Assembly (NCBI GenBank): GCA_964472525.1
Contig: CAYYLL010000002.1
Coordinates: 124,001 to 188,000 of the forward strand
DNA length: 64,000 bases
Reading direction: 5' to 3'
From: SZUA-37 sp964472525
GTDB lineage: Bacteria > Pseudomonadota > Gammaproteobacteria > UBA6429 > Thiohalophilaceae
Part shown: positions 1 to 8,843 of the stretch, piece after piece
How positions within the stretch are numbered: the stretch's first letter is position 1
Layout of the letters: each line of letters opens with the position of its first letter
The notes under the pieces: model-generated
Database searches by the model: none
What the model saw: the letters and a program-made list of their open reading frames with translations, nothing else
Told to the model about the DNA's origin: nothing
Position numbers and translations under genes: made by a program

Positions 1-1
1 A

Positions 2-571
2 ACGATTCAGTCCAAGCTTAGCGAGCAGAATAGTAAAATAAAAAAATATGAAGCATTAGTGGATACTATTCCAGAAGTTGAAGCTCAACTTGCCCGCTTA
101 AATCGTGACTACTCTGTGATTAAAAAACAATATGAAGCACTGCTAGGTCGCTTGGAGTCGGCCAAGTTATCGGCAGAGGCTGACAAAGGCCGTGATAATG
201 TCAAGTTTAAAATTATTGATCCTCCTTTTGTTCCACTTGCACCTGCGAGTCCCCTGCGGACATTACTTATGTTTGCCGTGCTATTTGCAGGTATTGCGAG
301 TGGACTAGGACTTATGTTTTTACTCTATATGTTAAGGCCTGTTTTTATTACAACACAGGAATTAAATACGACACTAGGCTTACCTGTTTTGGGCTCGGTC
401 AAGATTCGTTGGTCGGATGCACAAAAAGAAAAATTAAAGTTTGAGTTAACTAAGTTCTTAGCTGCGGCATTTTGTTTAATTATTATTTTTGGTGTGGCAC
501 TTATTTTCAAAGATAGCGGTAGTTATTATATACAGGAAGTGTTATCAGGTCAGTCGGGTGATTTGTCATGA
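2..571 (+). CDS. XrtA-associated polysaccharide chain-length determinant (Wzz/GNVR family), 5' end missing
   Basis: The reading frame is open from the first bases of the window, so only the C-terminal 189 residues are present. The visible part starts in a coiled-coil-rich periplasmic stretch, followed by a proline-rich segment (PPFVPLAP then SPLR) typical of Wzz-type proteins just before a membrane helix. A second hydrophobic helix lies near the C terminus (LAAAFCLIIIFGVALIF). Wzz/GNVR proteins set polysaccharide length in the inner membrane and work with a tyrosine autokinase. The next gene, overlapping by 4 bases (ATGA), is that kinase. The family is clear; the XrtA subgroup is inferred from the five genes that follow. 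Confidence 0.85.
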   Translation, partial: TIQSKLSEQNSKIKKYEALVDTIPEVEAQLARLNRDYSVIKKQYEALLGRLESAKLSAEADKGRDNVKFKIIDPPFVPLAPASPLRTLLMFAVLFAGIASGLGLMFLLYMLRPVFITTQELNTTLGLPVLGSVKIRWSDAQKEKLKFELTKFLAAAFCLIIIFGVALIFKDSGSYYIQEVLSGQSGDLS

Positions 572-1425
572 GTATTATTGATAAGGCAATGAAGAAGTTG
601 CAAGATAATAAATCGACTTCAGTTGCTAAACGCATTACGCCTCAAATTAAGACTACTAAATATAAAGCAAAAATTGCGAATTCGCGGAGTAACGAATGTA
701 AATTACACCTCGATCGGGAACAATTAATCAGTGCTGGTTTGAGTATATCTTCGGCTGATGGCAGTTTAACGGTTGATAACGCTTTTCGACGAATTAAACG
801 CCCAATATTAGCGAATGCCTTTGGCAAAGAATCTGCACTGGTTGAAAATGGTAATATTGTGATGGTTTGTAGCTCCCTGTCGGGTGAAGGTAAAACTTTT
901 AATGCGATTAATCTTTCTATGAGTATTGCGATTGAGCTGGATAAGACCGTATTACTTGTTGATGCGGATTTACCAAAGCGTAACACTACCAGTTTATTTA
1001 GTTTGGAAGGCGAGGCAGGCTTAACGGATGTGCTAGTGGGTGAAAAGAATTTAGCCGATGTGATTGTTAGTACGGACTTACCCGATTTTAAGATTATTCC
1101 AGCCGGTTCCAAGCACCACCATGGTACTGAATTATTAGCCAGTGACAAAATGTTTAATTTAATAACAGAACTTGCCAGTCGTTATCAGGATCGTATCATT
1201 ATTTTTGATACACCACCACTGTTGATTACCTCAGAGGCACAAGTGTTGGCGGGGCTTGCAGGACAAGTTGTTTTAGTTATTGAGGCCGACCGTACTTTAA
1301 AACATGACGTTGAAGATGCGGTAGCGATGCTTGATAGTTCCAAGCCAATAGGTCTAGTTTTAAATAAGACTCAAACGAGTTCAGGGTCAGACTATTATGG
1401 TGATTCAGCATATGGAGCATATTGA
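568..1425 (+). CDS. XrtA-associated tyrosine autokinase (CpsD/CapB/BY-kinase family)
   Basis: A 285-residue cytoplasmic BY-kinase. Walker A (SGEGKT, residues 105-110), Walker A' (VDADLP, 131-136) and Walker B (FDTPPLL, about 213-219) are all visible. The C terminus is a tyrosine cluster (YYGDSAYGAY), the usual autophosphorylation tail. Such kinases phosphorylate themselves in trans and regulate polymerisation and export through the Wzz-like partner, here encoded just upstream with a 4-base overlap. The N-terminal 90 residues are a poorly conserved linker typical of the stand-alone XrtA version. The 3' end overlaps the next gene by about 14-29 bases, so the genes are cotranscribed and probably translationally coupled. 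Confidence 0.92.
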   Translation: MSIIDKAMKKLQDNKSTSVAKRITPQIKTTKYKAKIANSRSNECKLHLDREQLISAGLSISSADGSLTVDNAFRRIKRPILANAFGKESALVENGNIVMVCSSLSGEGKTFNAINLSMSIAIELDKTVLLVDADLPKRNTTSLFSLEGEAGLTDVLVGEKNLADVIVSTDLPDFKIIPAGSKHHHGTELLASDKMFNLITELASRYQDRIIIFDTPPLLITSEAQVLAGLAGQVVLVIEADRTLKHDVEDAVAMLDSSKPIGLVLNKTQTSSGSDYYGDSAYGAY

Positions 1426-2839
1426 ATCTCAGCCCGTTAAATTTTATTTTCGTACAGGTTCCTTGTTGTTTGGTTTGTTACTGGTGCATACTTCTTTTGC
1501 TGGTGAAGTAAGTTTTATACCTTCGGTTATGTTAAAAGAATCCTATAGTGACAATATTTTATTGTCACCTAAAGGCCAAGAACAAAGTGACCTAGTTTCT
1601 GAAATCTCACCGGCTTTTCAGTTACAATCGAAAAGTTCTCATTTTACTGCGAATATAGATTATACATTACAGAACCTTTTTTATTCAAAAGACAGTAATA
1701 GGAATGAGACTTACAATCAATTGGCTGCAAACAGTAATGCAGAGTTAATGGATGATTATTTGTTTTTTGATGCAAATGTATACCACACTCAACAAATTGT
1801 GAATGCTAATCAACCAGTCAGCAATAACAATATTGCAGTAACCAGTAATCGGACTAATGTGAGTAGTTATAGTCTCTCGCCTTACTTTAAACATTCATTT
1901 CGTGGTGTTTTAGATGCATCATTACGTTATTCTTACTCCAATGTTGACTATCGACGTGGTGGTTTAATTGATTCTGCACAATCCTCTTTTAATTTTCAAT
2001 TAAATAGTCCGACGCGTGTAGTTGGTTTTAATTGGGGTTTAAATTATTCAAATTTGAAAACCGATTTTGTGAGCGGAAGTGATTCTACATTTAGTCGGGG
2101 AAGCCTACAGTTAGGCTACCGATTGACTAGTCGAACTAATATCTATGCTACTAGTGGGAAAGAGAATAATAGTTTTACAGTCAGTAATGGTCAGAATATC
2201 GATCAAACATTCTGGAGTGTGGGGGCTGACTGGCAACCCGGTGCAAGAGATAGCGTTAAGCTTGAATTAGGTGAACGTTTTTTCGGGAAAACAGGACGCT
2301 TTAGTTGGCGACATAATACAAGGCGTTTAGTATTAAATGCAGACTATCAGGAAGAGCTTTCTACCTCTGCTTTAACCTTGCTACAGCAACAACAAACAAG
2401 CAGTATAAGCACGCAGAATCAGCCTGTTGATACAAGCGGGAATTCCATTACATCACAGGTCTTTGTTAGAACAATATCGACATTAGGGTTGACGTATACG
2501 ATCTCTAAAACAAGCCTTGCGATAAGCTACTCAAATGAACGCCGTAAATTTCAGGCCTCGGGTGATGCGACCCGGTATCAAAATGCGAATGCCTCACTAA
2601 GATTAAAATCATCTTCTGTATTAAGCTATTTATTGGGGATGCGTTGGACTGGGCAATCTACGTCATCAACTGGTGCGAAAGCATTTTTAACCAATATTAA
2701 TTTTGCCATCCAGCGACAATTATCACCTCGATTACAAGCTGAGCTAGCAATTATTCATAGTTTGCGAACTTCAACAACCGCTTTGACAGATTATAACGAA
2801 AATATTTTGTCTCTCGGTATAACCCAAACGTTTAATTAA
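1412..2839 (+). CDS. XrtA/PEP-CTERM-associated outer-membrane beta-barrel protein
   Basis: A protein of about 475 residues with an N-terminal signal peptide (hydrophobic GSLLFGLLLV, cleavage after a SFA-like site) and then alternating-hydrophobicity strands rich in Ser, Asn, Thr and Tyr. It ends in TFN, with phenylalanine penultimate. This matches the PEP-CTERM-associated outer-membrane protein found in XrtA exopolysaccharide loci between the kinase and the ExeA-like ATPase, where it is thought to serve export or assembly. The start is uncertain: ATG at 1412 has a GGTGA six bases upstream, but an in-frame ATG at 1397 is possible. Its biochemical role is not known. Confidence 0.8.
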   Translation: MEHIESQPVKFYFRTGSLLFGLLLVHTSFAGEVSFIPSVMLKESYSDNILLSPKGQEQSDLVSEISPAFQLQSKSSHFTANIDYTLQNLFYSKDSNRNETYNQLAANSNAELMDDYLFFDANVYHTQQIVNANQPVSNNNIAVTSNRTNVSSYSLSPYFKHSFRGVLDASLRYSYSNVDYRRGGLIDSAQSSFNFQLNSPTRVVGFNWGLNYSNLKTDFVSGSDSTFSRGSLQLGYRLTSRTNIYATSGKENNSFTVSNGQNIDQTFWSVGADWQPGARDSVKLELGERFFGKTGRFSWRHNTRRLVLNADYQEELSTSALTLLQQQQTSSISTQNQPVDTSGNSITSQVFVRTISTLGLTYTISKTSLAISYSNERRKFQASGDATRYQNANASLRLKSSSVLSYLLGMRWTGQSTSSTGAKAFLTNINFAIQRQLSPRLQAELAIIHSLRTSTTALTDYNENILSLGITQTFN

Positions 2840-2841
2840 TT

Positions 2842-3825
2842 ATGTATCAAGAATATTACAATTTTACAGCTAAACCTTTTCAGCTAATACCAGATGTAAA
2901 CTGCTTGTTTGCAAGTCGTGGTCATTTGCAGGCTTTATCCTATTTTAACTATGGTCTGGAGCAGGGTGAAGGGTTTGTAACCGTTACTGGTGAAATTGGA
3001 GCTGGTAAAACAACACTCATTCAGGCGTTATTGGCCGAGTTAGAAGATAAAAACGTGGTTGTCGCTACTATGGTGGCAGCCAATCTTGATGCGGTTGGTG
3101 TGTTGGAAATGATAGCTTCAGTGTTTAACTTACCACATGAAAATATGAGTAAAGTTGTTTTATTAAAAACAATTGAGAATCATTTTCTTGAGTACCGTGA
3201 GCAGGGGCAGAATATACTTTTGGTTGTTGATGAAGCACAAACACTGAATGCTGATGCACTGGAAGAATTACGTATCTTGTCCAATCTTGAAAAAGATGGA
3301 CGTGCGGTAATGCAGGTTTTCCTGGTTGGCCAGGCAGAATTAAGAACAACCATCTTATCGAAAGAGTTTGAACATTTAAGACAACGGATTATTGCATCCT
3401 ATCATTTAGATGCATTGACTGAAGCCGAGACAGTCGACTATATAAATTACCGATTAGAGTCGGTCGGTTGGAAGAATAATCCCAGTCTATCAAAAGAAGT
3501 TTACAACGAACTGTATCGCTGGTCGAAAGGTATTCCCCGGCGAGTTAATTTGTTATGTGATCGTTTGTTTGTGTATGGTTACTTAGAAGAAAAGTCAAAA
3601 TTAACCAAGCGAGATATTATGTTAGTCGTTGCTGACATGAATAAAGAGCTAGGTGGTGAAAAAACAAATGAATTTCTGCATACTGTCCCTGATTCAAATG
3701 CCGTGCAAGAGGTTGATGTTGTCTTAGATGGCAGTGATATCAATAGTCGATTGGATATGATCGAAGAAAAACTGGACAGACTGTTAGATGCTTTAGTCGA
3801 CACTCAATCAAAAAAGACACAATAG
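2842..3825 (+). CDS. XrtA-associated AAA ATPase (ExeA/GspA-like)
   Basis: A 327-residue P-loop ATPase with Walker A GEIGAGKT (residues 50-57) and Walker B LLVVDEAQ (126-133). The N terminus (YYNFTAKPFQL) matches the ExeA/GspA-like ATPases that sit in XrtA/PEP-CTERM polysaccharide loci. The C-terminal 50 residues are acidic and look coiled-coil. It starts two bases after the stop of the barrel gene, so it belongs to the same operon. The family assignment is firm. The role is unproven; it probably energises or regulates envelope assembly of the polysaccharide machinery. Confidence 0.88.
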   Translation: MYQEYYNFTAKPFQLIPDVNCLFASRGHLQALSYFNYGLEQGEGFVTVTGEIGAGKTTLIQALLAELEDKNVVVATMVAANLDAVGVLEMIASVFNLPHENMSKVVLLKTIENHFLEYREQGQNILLVVDEAQTLNADALEELRILSNLEKDGRAVMQVFLVGQAELRTTILSKEFEHLRQRIIASYHLDALTEAETVDYINYRLESVGWKNNPSLSKEVYNELYRWSKGIPRRVNLLCDRLFVYGYLEEKSKLTKRDIMLVVADMNKELGGEKTNEFLHTVPDSNAVQEVDVVLDGSDINSRLDMIEEKLDRLLDALVDTQSKKTQ

Positions 3826-3834
3826 ACTCTTAGT

Positions 3835-4686
3835 ATGAATAAGAATAACGTCATGAGTGTTGATGTGGAAGATTATTATCAGGTTTCCGCATTTGCAAAA
3901 TCAGTTGCAACAAATGAATGGGAGCAACATGAGTCCCGAGTAGTTGCTAATACTCATCGTTTACTTGATTTGTTTGCAGAAAAAGAGATTAAGGCTACTT
4001 TCTTTGTTTTAGGCTGGGTGGCTGATCGAGAGCCACAACTTGTTAAAGAAATACATAATCAGGGGCATGAAGTTGCCAGTCATGGTTATAGTCATCAACT
4101 TATTTATAACCAGACTCCTGATGTTTTTAAAGAAGAAACCATCAAGTCTAAGAAATTATTAGAAGATTTAATTGGCGAAGAAGTGCTGGGTTATCGGGCT
4201 GCCAGTTATTCTATTACTAAGCGAAATTTGTGGGCATTGGATATTTTACACGAAGCTGGTTTTGCTTACGATTCAAGTATTTTTCCTATCCGCCATGATC
4301 GTTATGGGATTGCAGATGCAAAAACAATCCCGCATAAACTAGCAACGCCGAATGGTGGGGAATTAATTGAATTTCCGTTAACAACTCGCCGAATGGGTAA
4401 TTTAAATATACCGGTTGCCGGTGGGGGTTATTTCCGTTTATATCCTTATTTTTTAACACGCCATTTTTTAAAAGCCGTAAATAAAAAGCAGGCTGAACAG
4501 TTTGTTTTTTATTTACACCCATGGGAAGTCGACCCACAACAACCTCGCATAGAAGCAAGCTGGTTCTCAAAATTCCGCCATTACAATAATCTAGAAAAAT
4601 GCGAATCGCGCTTGGCTCAGTTAATGGATGATTTTAATTTTACAACGATGAAGACCGTACTAACGGAACTGAATCTTTTGCAGTAA
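3835..4686 (+). CDS. XrtA-associated polysaccharide deacetylase (NodB homology)
   Basis: A 283-residue NodB-type carbohydrate esterase. The early metal/catalytic aspartate block VDVED is at residues 9-13, followed by the zinc-binding SHGYSH motif (His83 and His87) and a late FYLHPWE motif carrying the catalytic histidine. No signal peptide is visible, as is usual for the XrtA-associated subgroup. It probably removes acetyl groups from sugar residues of the exopolysaccharide. It lies 9 bases after the ATPase gene and 13 bases before the FemAB-like gene. Confidence 0.9.
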   Translation: MNKNNVMSVDVEDYYQVSAFAKSVATNEWEQHESRVVANTHRLLDLFAEKEIKATFFVLGWVADREPQLVKEIHNQGHEVASHGYSHQLIYNQTPDVFKEETIKSKKLLEDLIGEEVLGYRAASYSITKRNLWALDILHEAGFAYDSSIFPIRHDRYGIADAKTIPHKLATPNGGELIEFPLTTRRMGNLNIPVAGGGYFRLYPYFLTRHFLKAVNKKQAEQFVFYLHPWEVDPQQPRIEASWFSKFRHYNNLEKCESRLAQLMDDFNFTTMKTVLTELNLLQ

Positions 4687-4699
4687 TGGCGAGAGCAAA

Positions 4700-5752
4700 A
4701 TGAACTATAAATTTATTGATTTTAAACAAGCGATAGCTGTTACTGACGAAATCAGGCTTTGGGATCAATATGTTGCTTCTCACCCTGAGGGTAGCATTTA
4801 TCATTTAACCGCTTGGCAATCTATTATATCCAAGCAGTTTGGGCATAATAGTTCTTATATTTATTCTGTTGATAATAAAAGCAATATCAATGCTATTTTA
4901 CCGATTGTGCAATTAAGAAGCCGTTTATTTGGTAATTATATGGTATCAGTGCCTTACTTTAATTATGGTGGTGTACTTGCGGATACACCTCAACTTGCAA
5001 CTTATTTAATGTCTGAAGCAGGGCAGATTGCTAGCGACAAACAGGCAAGTCATATCGAGTTTAGAGATACTCAAGCCTATGAAGGAAATTGGGGCTTGCG
5101 TGAAGATAAGGTGGTGATGTTACTCGATCTACCTACAGAAGTAGAAACGTTATGGAAAGACATTGGTACAAAAGTGCGTGCGCAGATCAAGCGTCCACAA
5201 AGAGAGCCGGTAAGTGTTAAGCATGGTGGTCTGGATTTATTGGATGATTATTATCAGGTTTTTGCTCAAAATATGCGTGATCTTGGGACACCTGTTTATT
5301 CGAAGGTCTTTTTTAAATCTATTTTAGAAACCTTTCCCGATAATGCACATATCGTCTGTGTTTATCATCATAATAAACCCGCTGCGGCAGGTTTTTTATT
5401 GGGTTATAAAAACCGCATGGAAATTCCTTGGGCCTCGGCACTGCGTGAGTTCAATCGCATTAGTGTGAATATGTTGCTGTATTGGGAAGTGCTTAAGTAT
5501 TCTATTGAGCAAGGCTATACACAATTTGATTTTGGACGTTCAACCATCAATGCGGGTACCTACCGGTTTAAGAAACAATGGGGAGCTAAACCCCGGCAAC
5601 TCTACTGGCATTACTGGCTATCTGATGGACAGGATGTGCCTAAATTAAATCCTGATAATCCCAAGTATAAATTAGTGATTAGCATCTGGCAGAAGCTGCC
5701 GGTTTGGTTAACCAAAATTATTGGCCCGCCGATAGTTAAAAATCTTCCGTAA
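4700..5752 (+). CDS. XrtA-associated FemAB-like acyl/aminoacyl transferase
   Basis: A 350-residue GNAT-fold protein of the FemAB/Mur ligase-like group. Visible signatures are the N-terminal YHLTAW block, a central basic RAQIKRP segment and the C-terminal FDFGRST motif followed by FKKQWG, all typical of the PEP-CTERM-associated FemAB proteins. These are thought to modify cell-envelope or exopolysaccharide components with an acyl or aminoacyl group; the substrate is unknown. It is the last gene of the operon in this window. Its stop lies 6 bases from the end of the convergent lysR gene, with no obvious terminator hairpin between them. Confidence 0.85.
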   Translation: MNYKFIDFKQAIAVTDEIRLWDQYVASHPEGSIYHLTAWQSIISKQFGHNSSYIYSVDNKSNINAILPIVQLRSRLFGNYMVSVPYFNYGGVLADTPQLATYLMSEAGQIASDKQASHIEFRDTQAYEGNWGLREDKVVMLLDLPTEVETLWKDIGTKVRAQIKRPQREPVSVKHGGLDLLDDYYQVFAQNMRDLGTPVYSKVFFKSILETFPDNAHIVCVYHHNKPAAAGFLLGYKNRMEIPWASALREFNRISVNMLLYWEVLKYSIEQGYTQFDFGRSTINAGTYRFKKQWGAKPRQLYWHYWLSDGQDVPKLNPDNPKYKLVISIWQKLPVWLTKIIGPPIVKNLP

Positions 5753-5758
5753 GTATTA

Positions 5759-6625
5759 CTATTTCTGCGTGAGTAAATAATCAATTAAAGCTTGTGCGGG
5801 ATTAGATAAGCTATGTTTATCATGCCAGATAATACCCAGTTTACGAGTCAATGTGATGGTTGGTGTTTTTAAAACCTGTAGTTTTGAGTCAACCATTGAT
5901 GTTGGTAATACCCCCCAACCAAGCCCAACCTGAATTAACATTTTTATAGTCTCTAAATAATTTGTTGACATTTTAATATTAAGTTCTAGATTTTTCTGTG
6001 CGAACAGGGCCTGAATAATTTCACGTGTGAAAGTACCATGTGAAGGGAGTACGGCAGGGTAATGTGTTAATTTATTTAGGCTGACTTTCTCTTTGTTTAA
6101 TGGGTGTTTCTTATTTACTACAAAAGATAAGGGATCGTCCCATATTAATGCCTGTTTTAATTTGGGTATTTTTGTTAAAGGCAAAGTGACGATGGCCAGT
6201 TCAATTTCACCTTGTTCAATTAACTTACAGGCGTTTTCTGAATCCATAAAATCAATCGCCAGATCAACATCGGGGTAGGTTGCAACATAATGGGTTAGAA
6301 CGGAAGGCAGTCGGTGCAATCCGATGTGATGGCTAGTTGCAATTTTAAGTTCACCTTGTGTGGTGGCAGACAGGTTAGCAATACTTTGTTTGGCATTGTC
6401 TATTTCTTTTAAAATGATTTGTGCATGTTTTTGCAAAGCCTTACCGGCTTCGGTTAAACGGACTTTTCTGCCGATTCGATCAAATAAAGGGGTATTAATT
6501 TCTGCTTCTAAAGCTGCAATCCTTTTACTAATTGCGGGTTGAGTAATAAATAATTCTGTCGATGCGACAGAGAATGACCCTGTTTTAGCAATGCTCATAA
6601 AGGCTTTCAGGTTAGCAATGTCCAT
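5759..6625 (-). CDS. LysR-family transcriptional regulator, divergent from leuC
   Basis: A 288-residue LysR regulator. The N-terminal winged HTH is obvious (AFMSIAKTGSFSVAS, then TQPAISKRI at about residues 29-37), followed by a substrate-binding domain. I chose the ATG at 6625 because the HTH then begins at residue 1 and a GAG-type ribosome binding site precedes it. The longer frame, opening at 6829, would run into the leuC promoter and gene. It is divergent from leuCDB over about 140 bp that contain a CCATAAGTTATGG palindrome, the usual geometry for autoregulation plus control of the divergent operon. Control of leucine biosynthesis is therefore inferred. Confidence 0.88.
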   Translation of the reverse strand: MDIANLKAFMSIAKTGSFSVASTELFITQPAISKRIAALEAEINTPLFDRIGRKVRLTEAGKALQKHAQIILKEIDNAKQSIANLSATTQGELKIATSHHIGLHRLPSVLTHYVATYPDVDLAIDFMDSENACKLIEQGEIELAIVTLPLTKIPKLKQALIWDDPLSFVVNKKHPLNKEKVSLNKLTHYPAVLPSHGTFTREIIQALFAQKNLELNIKMSTNYLETIKMLIQVGLGWGVLPTSMVDSKLQVLKTPTITLTRKLGIIWHDKHSLSNPAQALIDYLLTQK

Positions 6626-6661
6626 CTCTTTTTCCCCATTTGAATAAAATATATAGTATAA

Positions 6662-6674
6662 CCATAAGTTATGG
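6662..6674. promoter_or_regulatory. Candidate LysR operator
   Basis: CCATAAGTTATGG is an inverted repeat of 6-bp arms around one base, in the 139-bp divergent lysR-leuC region and about 20 bp upstream of the leuC -35 box. That is the usual activating position for LysR-type regulators, which bind T-N11-A palindromes. Confidence 0.5.
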
Positions 6675-6694
6675 CATAAATGAAAATAATGAAT

Positions 6695-6723
6695 TTGAGT
6701 AATAATAGATCTGGCGTTATAAT
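6695..6723 (+). promoter_or_regulatory. sigma70-type promoter of leuCDB
   Basis: TTGAGT and TATAAT are separated by 17 bases. The -10 box matches consensus, and the start of transcription would be near 6730. The leader to the leuC ATG at 6765 is too short for an attenuator. Confidence 0.65.
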
Positions 6724-6764
6724 TTGTCCAGTTGCTAATAAAACTAAATATTGAGGACATGACA

Positions 6765-8177
6765 ATGGCAAAGACATTATACGATAAATTATGGGAATCC
6801 CATGTTGTTCGCGACAATGGTGATGGCACCTGCTTGTTATATATTGATCGTCATTTAGTGCATGAAGTGACATCACCACAAGCCTTTGAAGGTTTGCGTT
6901 TAGCGGGTCGCACACCATGGCGGGTAGATACTAATTTGGCGACACCGGATCATAATGTACCTACGACTGATCGTGAACAAGGTATTAGCGATCCGGTGGC
7001 ACGTTTACAAGTTGAGACATTGGAAAAAAATTGTCAAGATTTTAAAATTACCGAATTTACCATGGATGATATTCGTCAGGGTATAGTGCATGTGATTAGC
7101 CCAGAACAGGGCGCGACCTTACCTGGAATGACACTGGTTTGTGGTGATTCACATACTTCAACACACGGTGCCTTGGGTGCGTTAGCCTTTGGTATTGGTA
7201 CTTCCGAAGTGGAACATGTGTTAGCAACTCAATGTTTGGTACAGAAAAAATCTAAATCCATGTTAGTTCAGGTTGAGGGTGAAACACCGGATGCGGTTAC
7301 GGGTAAAGATATTATTCTGGCTATTATTGAAAAAATCGGCACAGCAGGTGGTACGGGCTATGCCATAGAATTTGCAGGCAAAGCGATTCGTGATTTGTCT
7401 ATCGAAGGTCGGATGACCTTATGCAATATGGCGATTGAAGCCGGTGCGCGTGCAGGCATGGTTGCGGTTGACGATAAAACAATCGACTATGTTAAAGGCC
7501 GTCCTTATGCACCGTCGGAAACGATGTGGGAGCAGGCGGTTGCCGATTGGAGGGATCTGGTATCCGATAGTGATGCTAGCTTTGATAAAGTGATTAAATT
7601 AGATGTTGAGAAAATGCAGCCCATGGTTACATGGGGGACATCACCCGAAATGGTCACCAGTATTGACAGTATTGTGCCAGCCGCAAAAAGCTTTAATGAT
7701 ACGGTAAAACAGGAAGGCGCGAGAGCAGCATTAAAATATATGGGGTTGGAAGAAAATACCGCCATTGCTGATATTAACGTGGATAAAGTTTTTATTGGCT
7801 CATGCACCAATTCACGTATTGAAGATTTGCGTGCCGCAGCTGAGGTTGCTAAAGGACGCAAGGTTGCCGATAACATCAAGTTAGCCATGGTAGTGCCAGG
7901 TTCTGGTTTGGTTAAGCAACAAGCCGAACAGGAAGGGTTGGATAAGATTTTTATCGAAGCGGGTTTTGAATGGCGTGAACCGGGCTGTTCAATGTGCTTA
8001 GCAATGAATGCTGACAAACTAGAACCGGGTGAACGCTGTGCTTCAACGTCTAATCGAAATTTTGAAGGGCGACAAGGGCAAGGTGGACGAACCCATTTAG
8101 TGAGTCCAGCAATGGCGGCGGCGGCGGCAGTTAAGGGTCACTTTGTGGATGTACGTAAAATGATGAATACAGCATAG
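6765..8177 (+). CDS. leuC: 3-isopropylmalate dehydratase, large subunit
   Basis: A 470-residue aconitase-family protein that, with LeuD, isomerises 2-isopropylmalate to 3-isopropylmalate in leucine synthesis. The [4Fe-4S] cysteines are visible in GSCTNSR and in EPGCSMC near the C terminus, with the conserved CGDSHTSTHG block near residue 127. Start: GAGGA at 6753-6757 is correctly spaced from the ATG at 6765 but too close to the ATG at 6759, and the protein then begins MAKTLYDK like other LeuC proteins. leuD follows 10 bases downstream. Confidence 0.97.
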   Translation: MAKTLYDKLWESHVVRDNGDGTCLLYIDRHLVHEVTSPQAFEGLRLAGRTPWRVDTNLATPDHNVPTTDREQGISDPVARLQVETLEKNCQDFKITEFTMDDIRQGIVHVISPEQGATLPGMTLVCGDSHTSTHGALGALAFGIGTSEVEHVLATQCLVQKKSKSMLVQVEGETPDAVTGKDIILAIIEKIGTAGGTGYAIEFAGKAIRDLSIEGRMTLCNMAIEAGARAGMVAVDDKTIDYVKGRPYAPSETMWEQAVADWRDLVSDSDASFDKVIKLDVEKMQPMVTWGTSPEMVTSIDSIVPAAKSFNDTVKQEGARAALKYMGLEENTAIADINVDKVFIGSCTNSRIEDLRAAAEVAKGRKVADNIKLAMVVPGSGLVKQQAEQEGLDKIFIEAGFEWREPGCSMCLAMNADKLEPGERCASTSNRNFEGRQGQGGRTHLVSPAMAAAAAVKGHFVDVRKMMNTA

Positions 8178-8187
8178 GATTAAAACA

Positions 8188-8826
8188 ATGGAAAAATTAA
8201 ACACAGTAGAAGGCATTGTTACCCCTATGGATCGACCGAATGTCGACACCGATGCAATTATCCCCAAACAGTTTTTAAAATCAATCAAACGCAGTGGTTT
8301 TGGCCCGAATTTATTTGATGAGTGGCGCTATCTTGATCATGGTGAACCGGGTATGGATAACAGTGGTCGACCATTAAATCCTGATTTTATCCTGAATCAA
8401 CCACGTTATGCGGGAACCAATATCTTGATTGCACGCGAAAACTTTGGTTGTGGCTCCAGTCGGGAACATGCTCCTTGGGCTTTACTGGATTATGGTTTTA
8501 GGGTTGTGATTGCGCCAAGTTATGCTGATATTTTTTTCAACAACTGTTTTAAGAATGGTATTTTACCAATTATTTTATCTGCAAGTGATGTGGATACTTT
8601 TTTTAATGAAATAGCCACAACAGATGGCTACTCATTAAAAGTGGATTTAGCCTCACAAACAATCACTAAACCGAGTGGTGATATGATTCAGTTTGAGGTG
8701 GATGAATTCCGCAAGCACTGCTTAATCAATGGTTTGGATGATATTGACATGACATTAGAACATGTGGACGATATTAAAGCATATGAACAACGGCGTGCCC
8801 AACAAGCGCCGTGGTTATTTAGTTAA
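8188..8826 (+). CDS. leuD: 3-isopropylmalate dehydratase, small subunit
   Basis: A 212-residue swivel-domain partner of LeuC. The NVDTDAIIPKQFLK motif near the N terminus and the NFGCGSSREHAPWAL block (substrate-loop serines and arginine) are diagnostic. The length is normal for proteobacterial LeuD. It lies 10 bases after leuC and 17 before leuB, in a leuCDB operon. Confidence 0.97.
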   Translation: MEKLNTVEGIVTPMDRPNVDTDAIIPKQFLKSIKRSGFGPNLFDEWRYLDHGEPGMDNSGRPLNPDFILNQPRYAGTNILIARENFGCGSSREHAPWALLDYGFRVVIAPSYADIFFNNCFKNGILPIILSASDVDTFFNEIATTDGYSLKVDLASQTITKPSGDMIQFEVDEFRKHCLINGLDDIDMTLEHVDDIKAYEQRRAQQAPWLFS

Positions 8827-8843
8827 TTTAGGAATAAAAAGTG

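Noticed and set aside
642..1148. 168-codon minus-strand frame inside the tyrosine kinase gene
   Set aside because: Shadow of the conserved kinase; no domain seen.
7505..8017. 170-codon open frame on the minus strand within leuC
   Set aside because: Antisense to a highly conserved gene, no ribosome binding site, composition follows from leuC codon bias.
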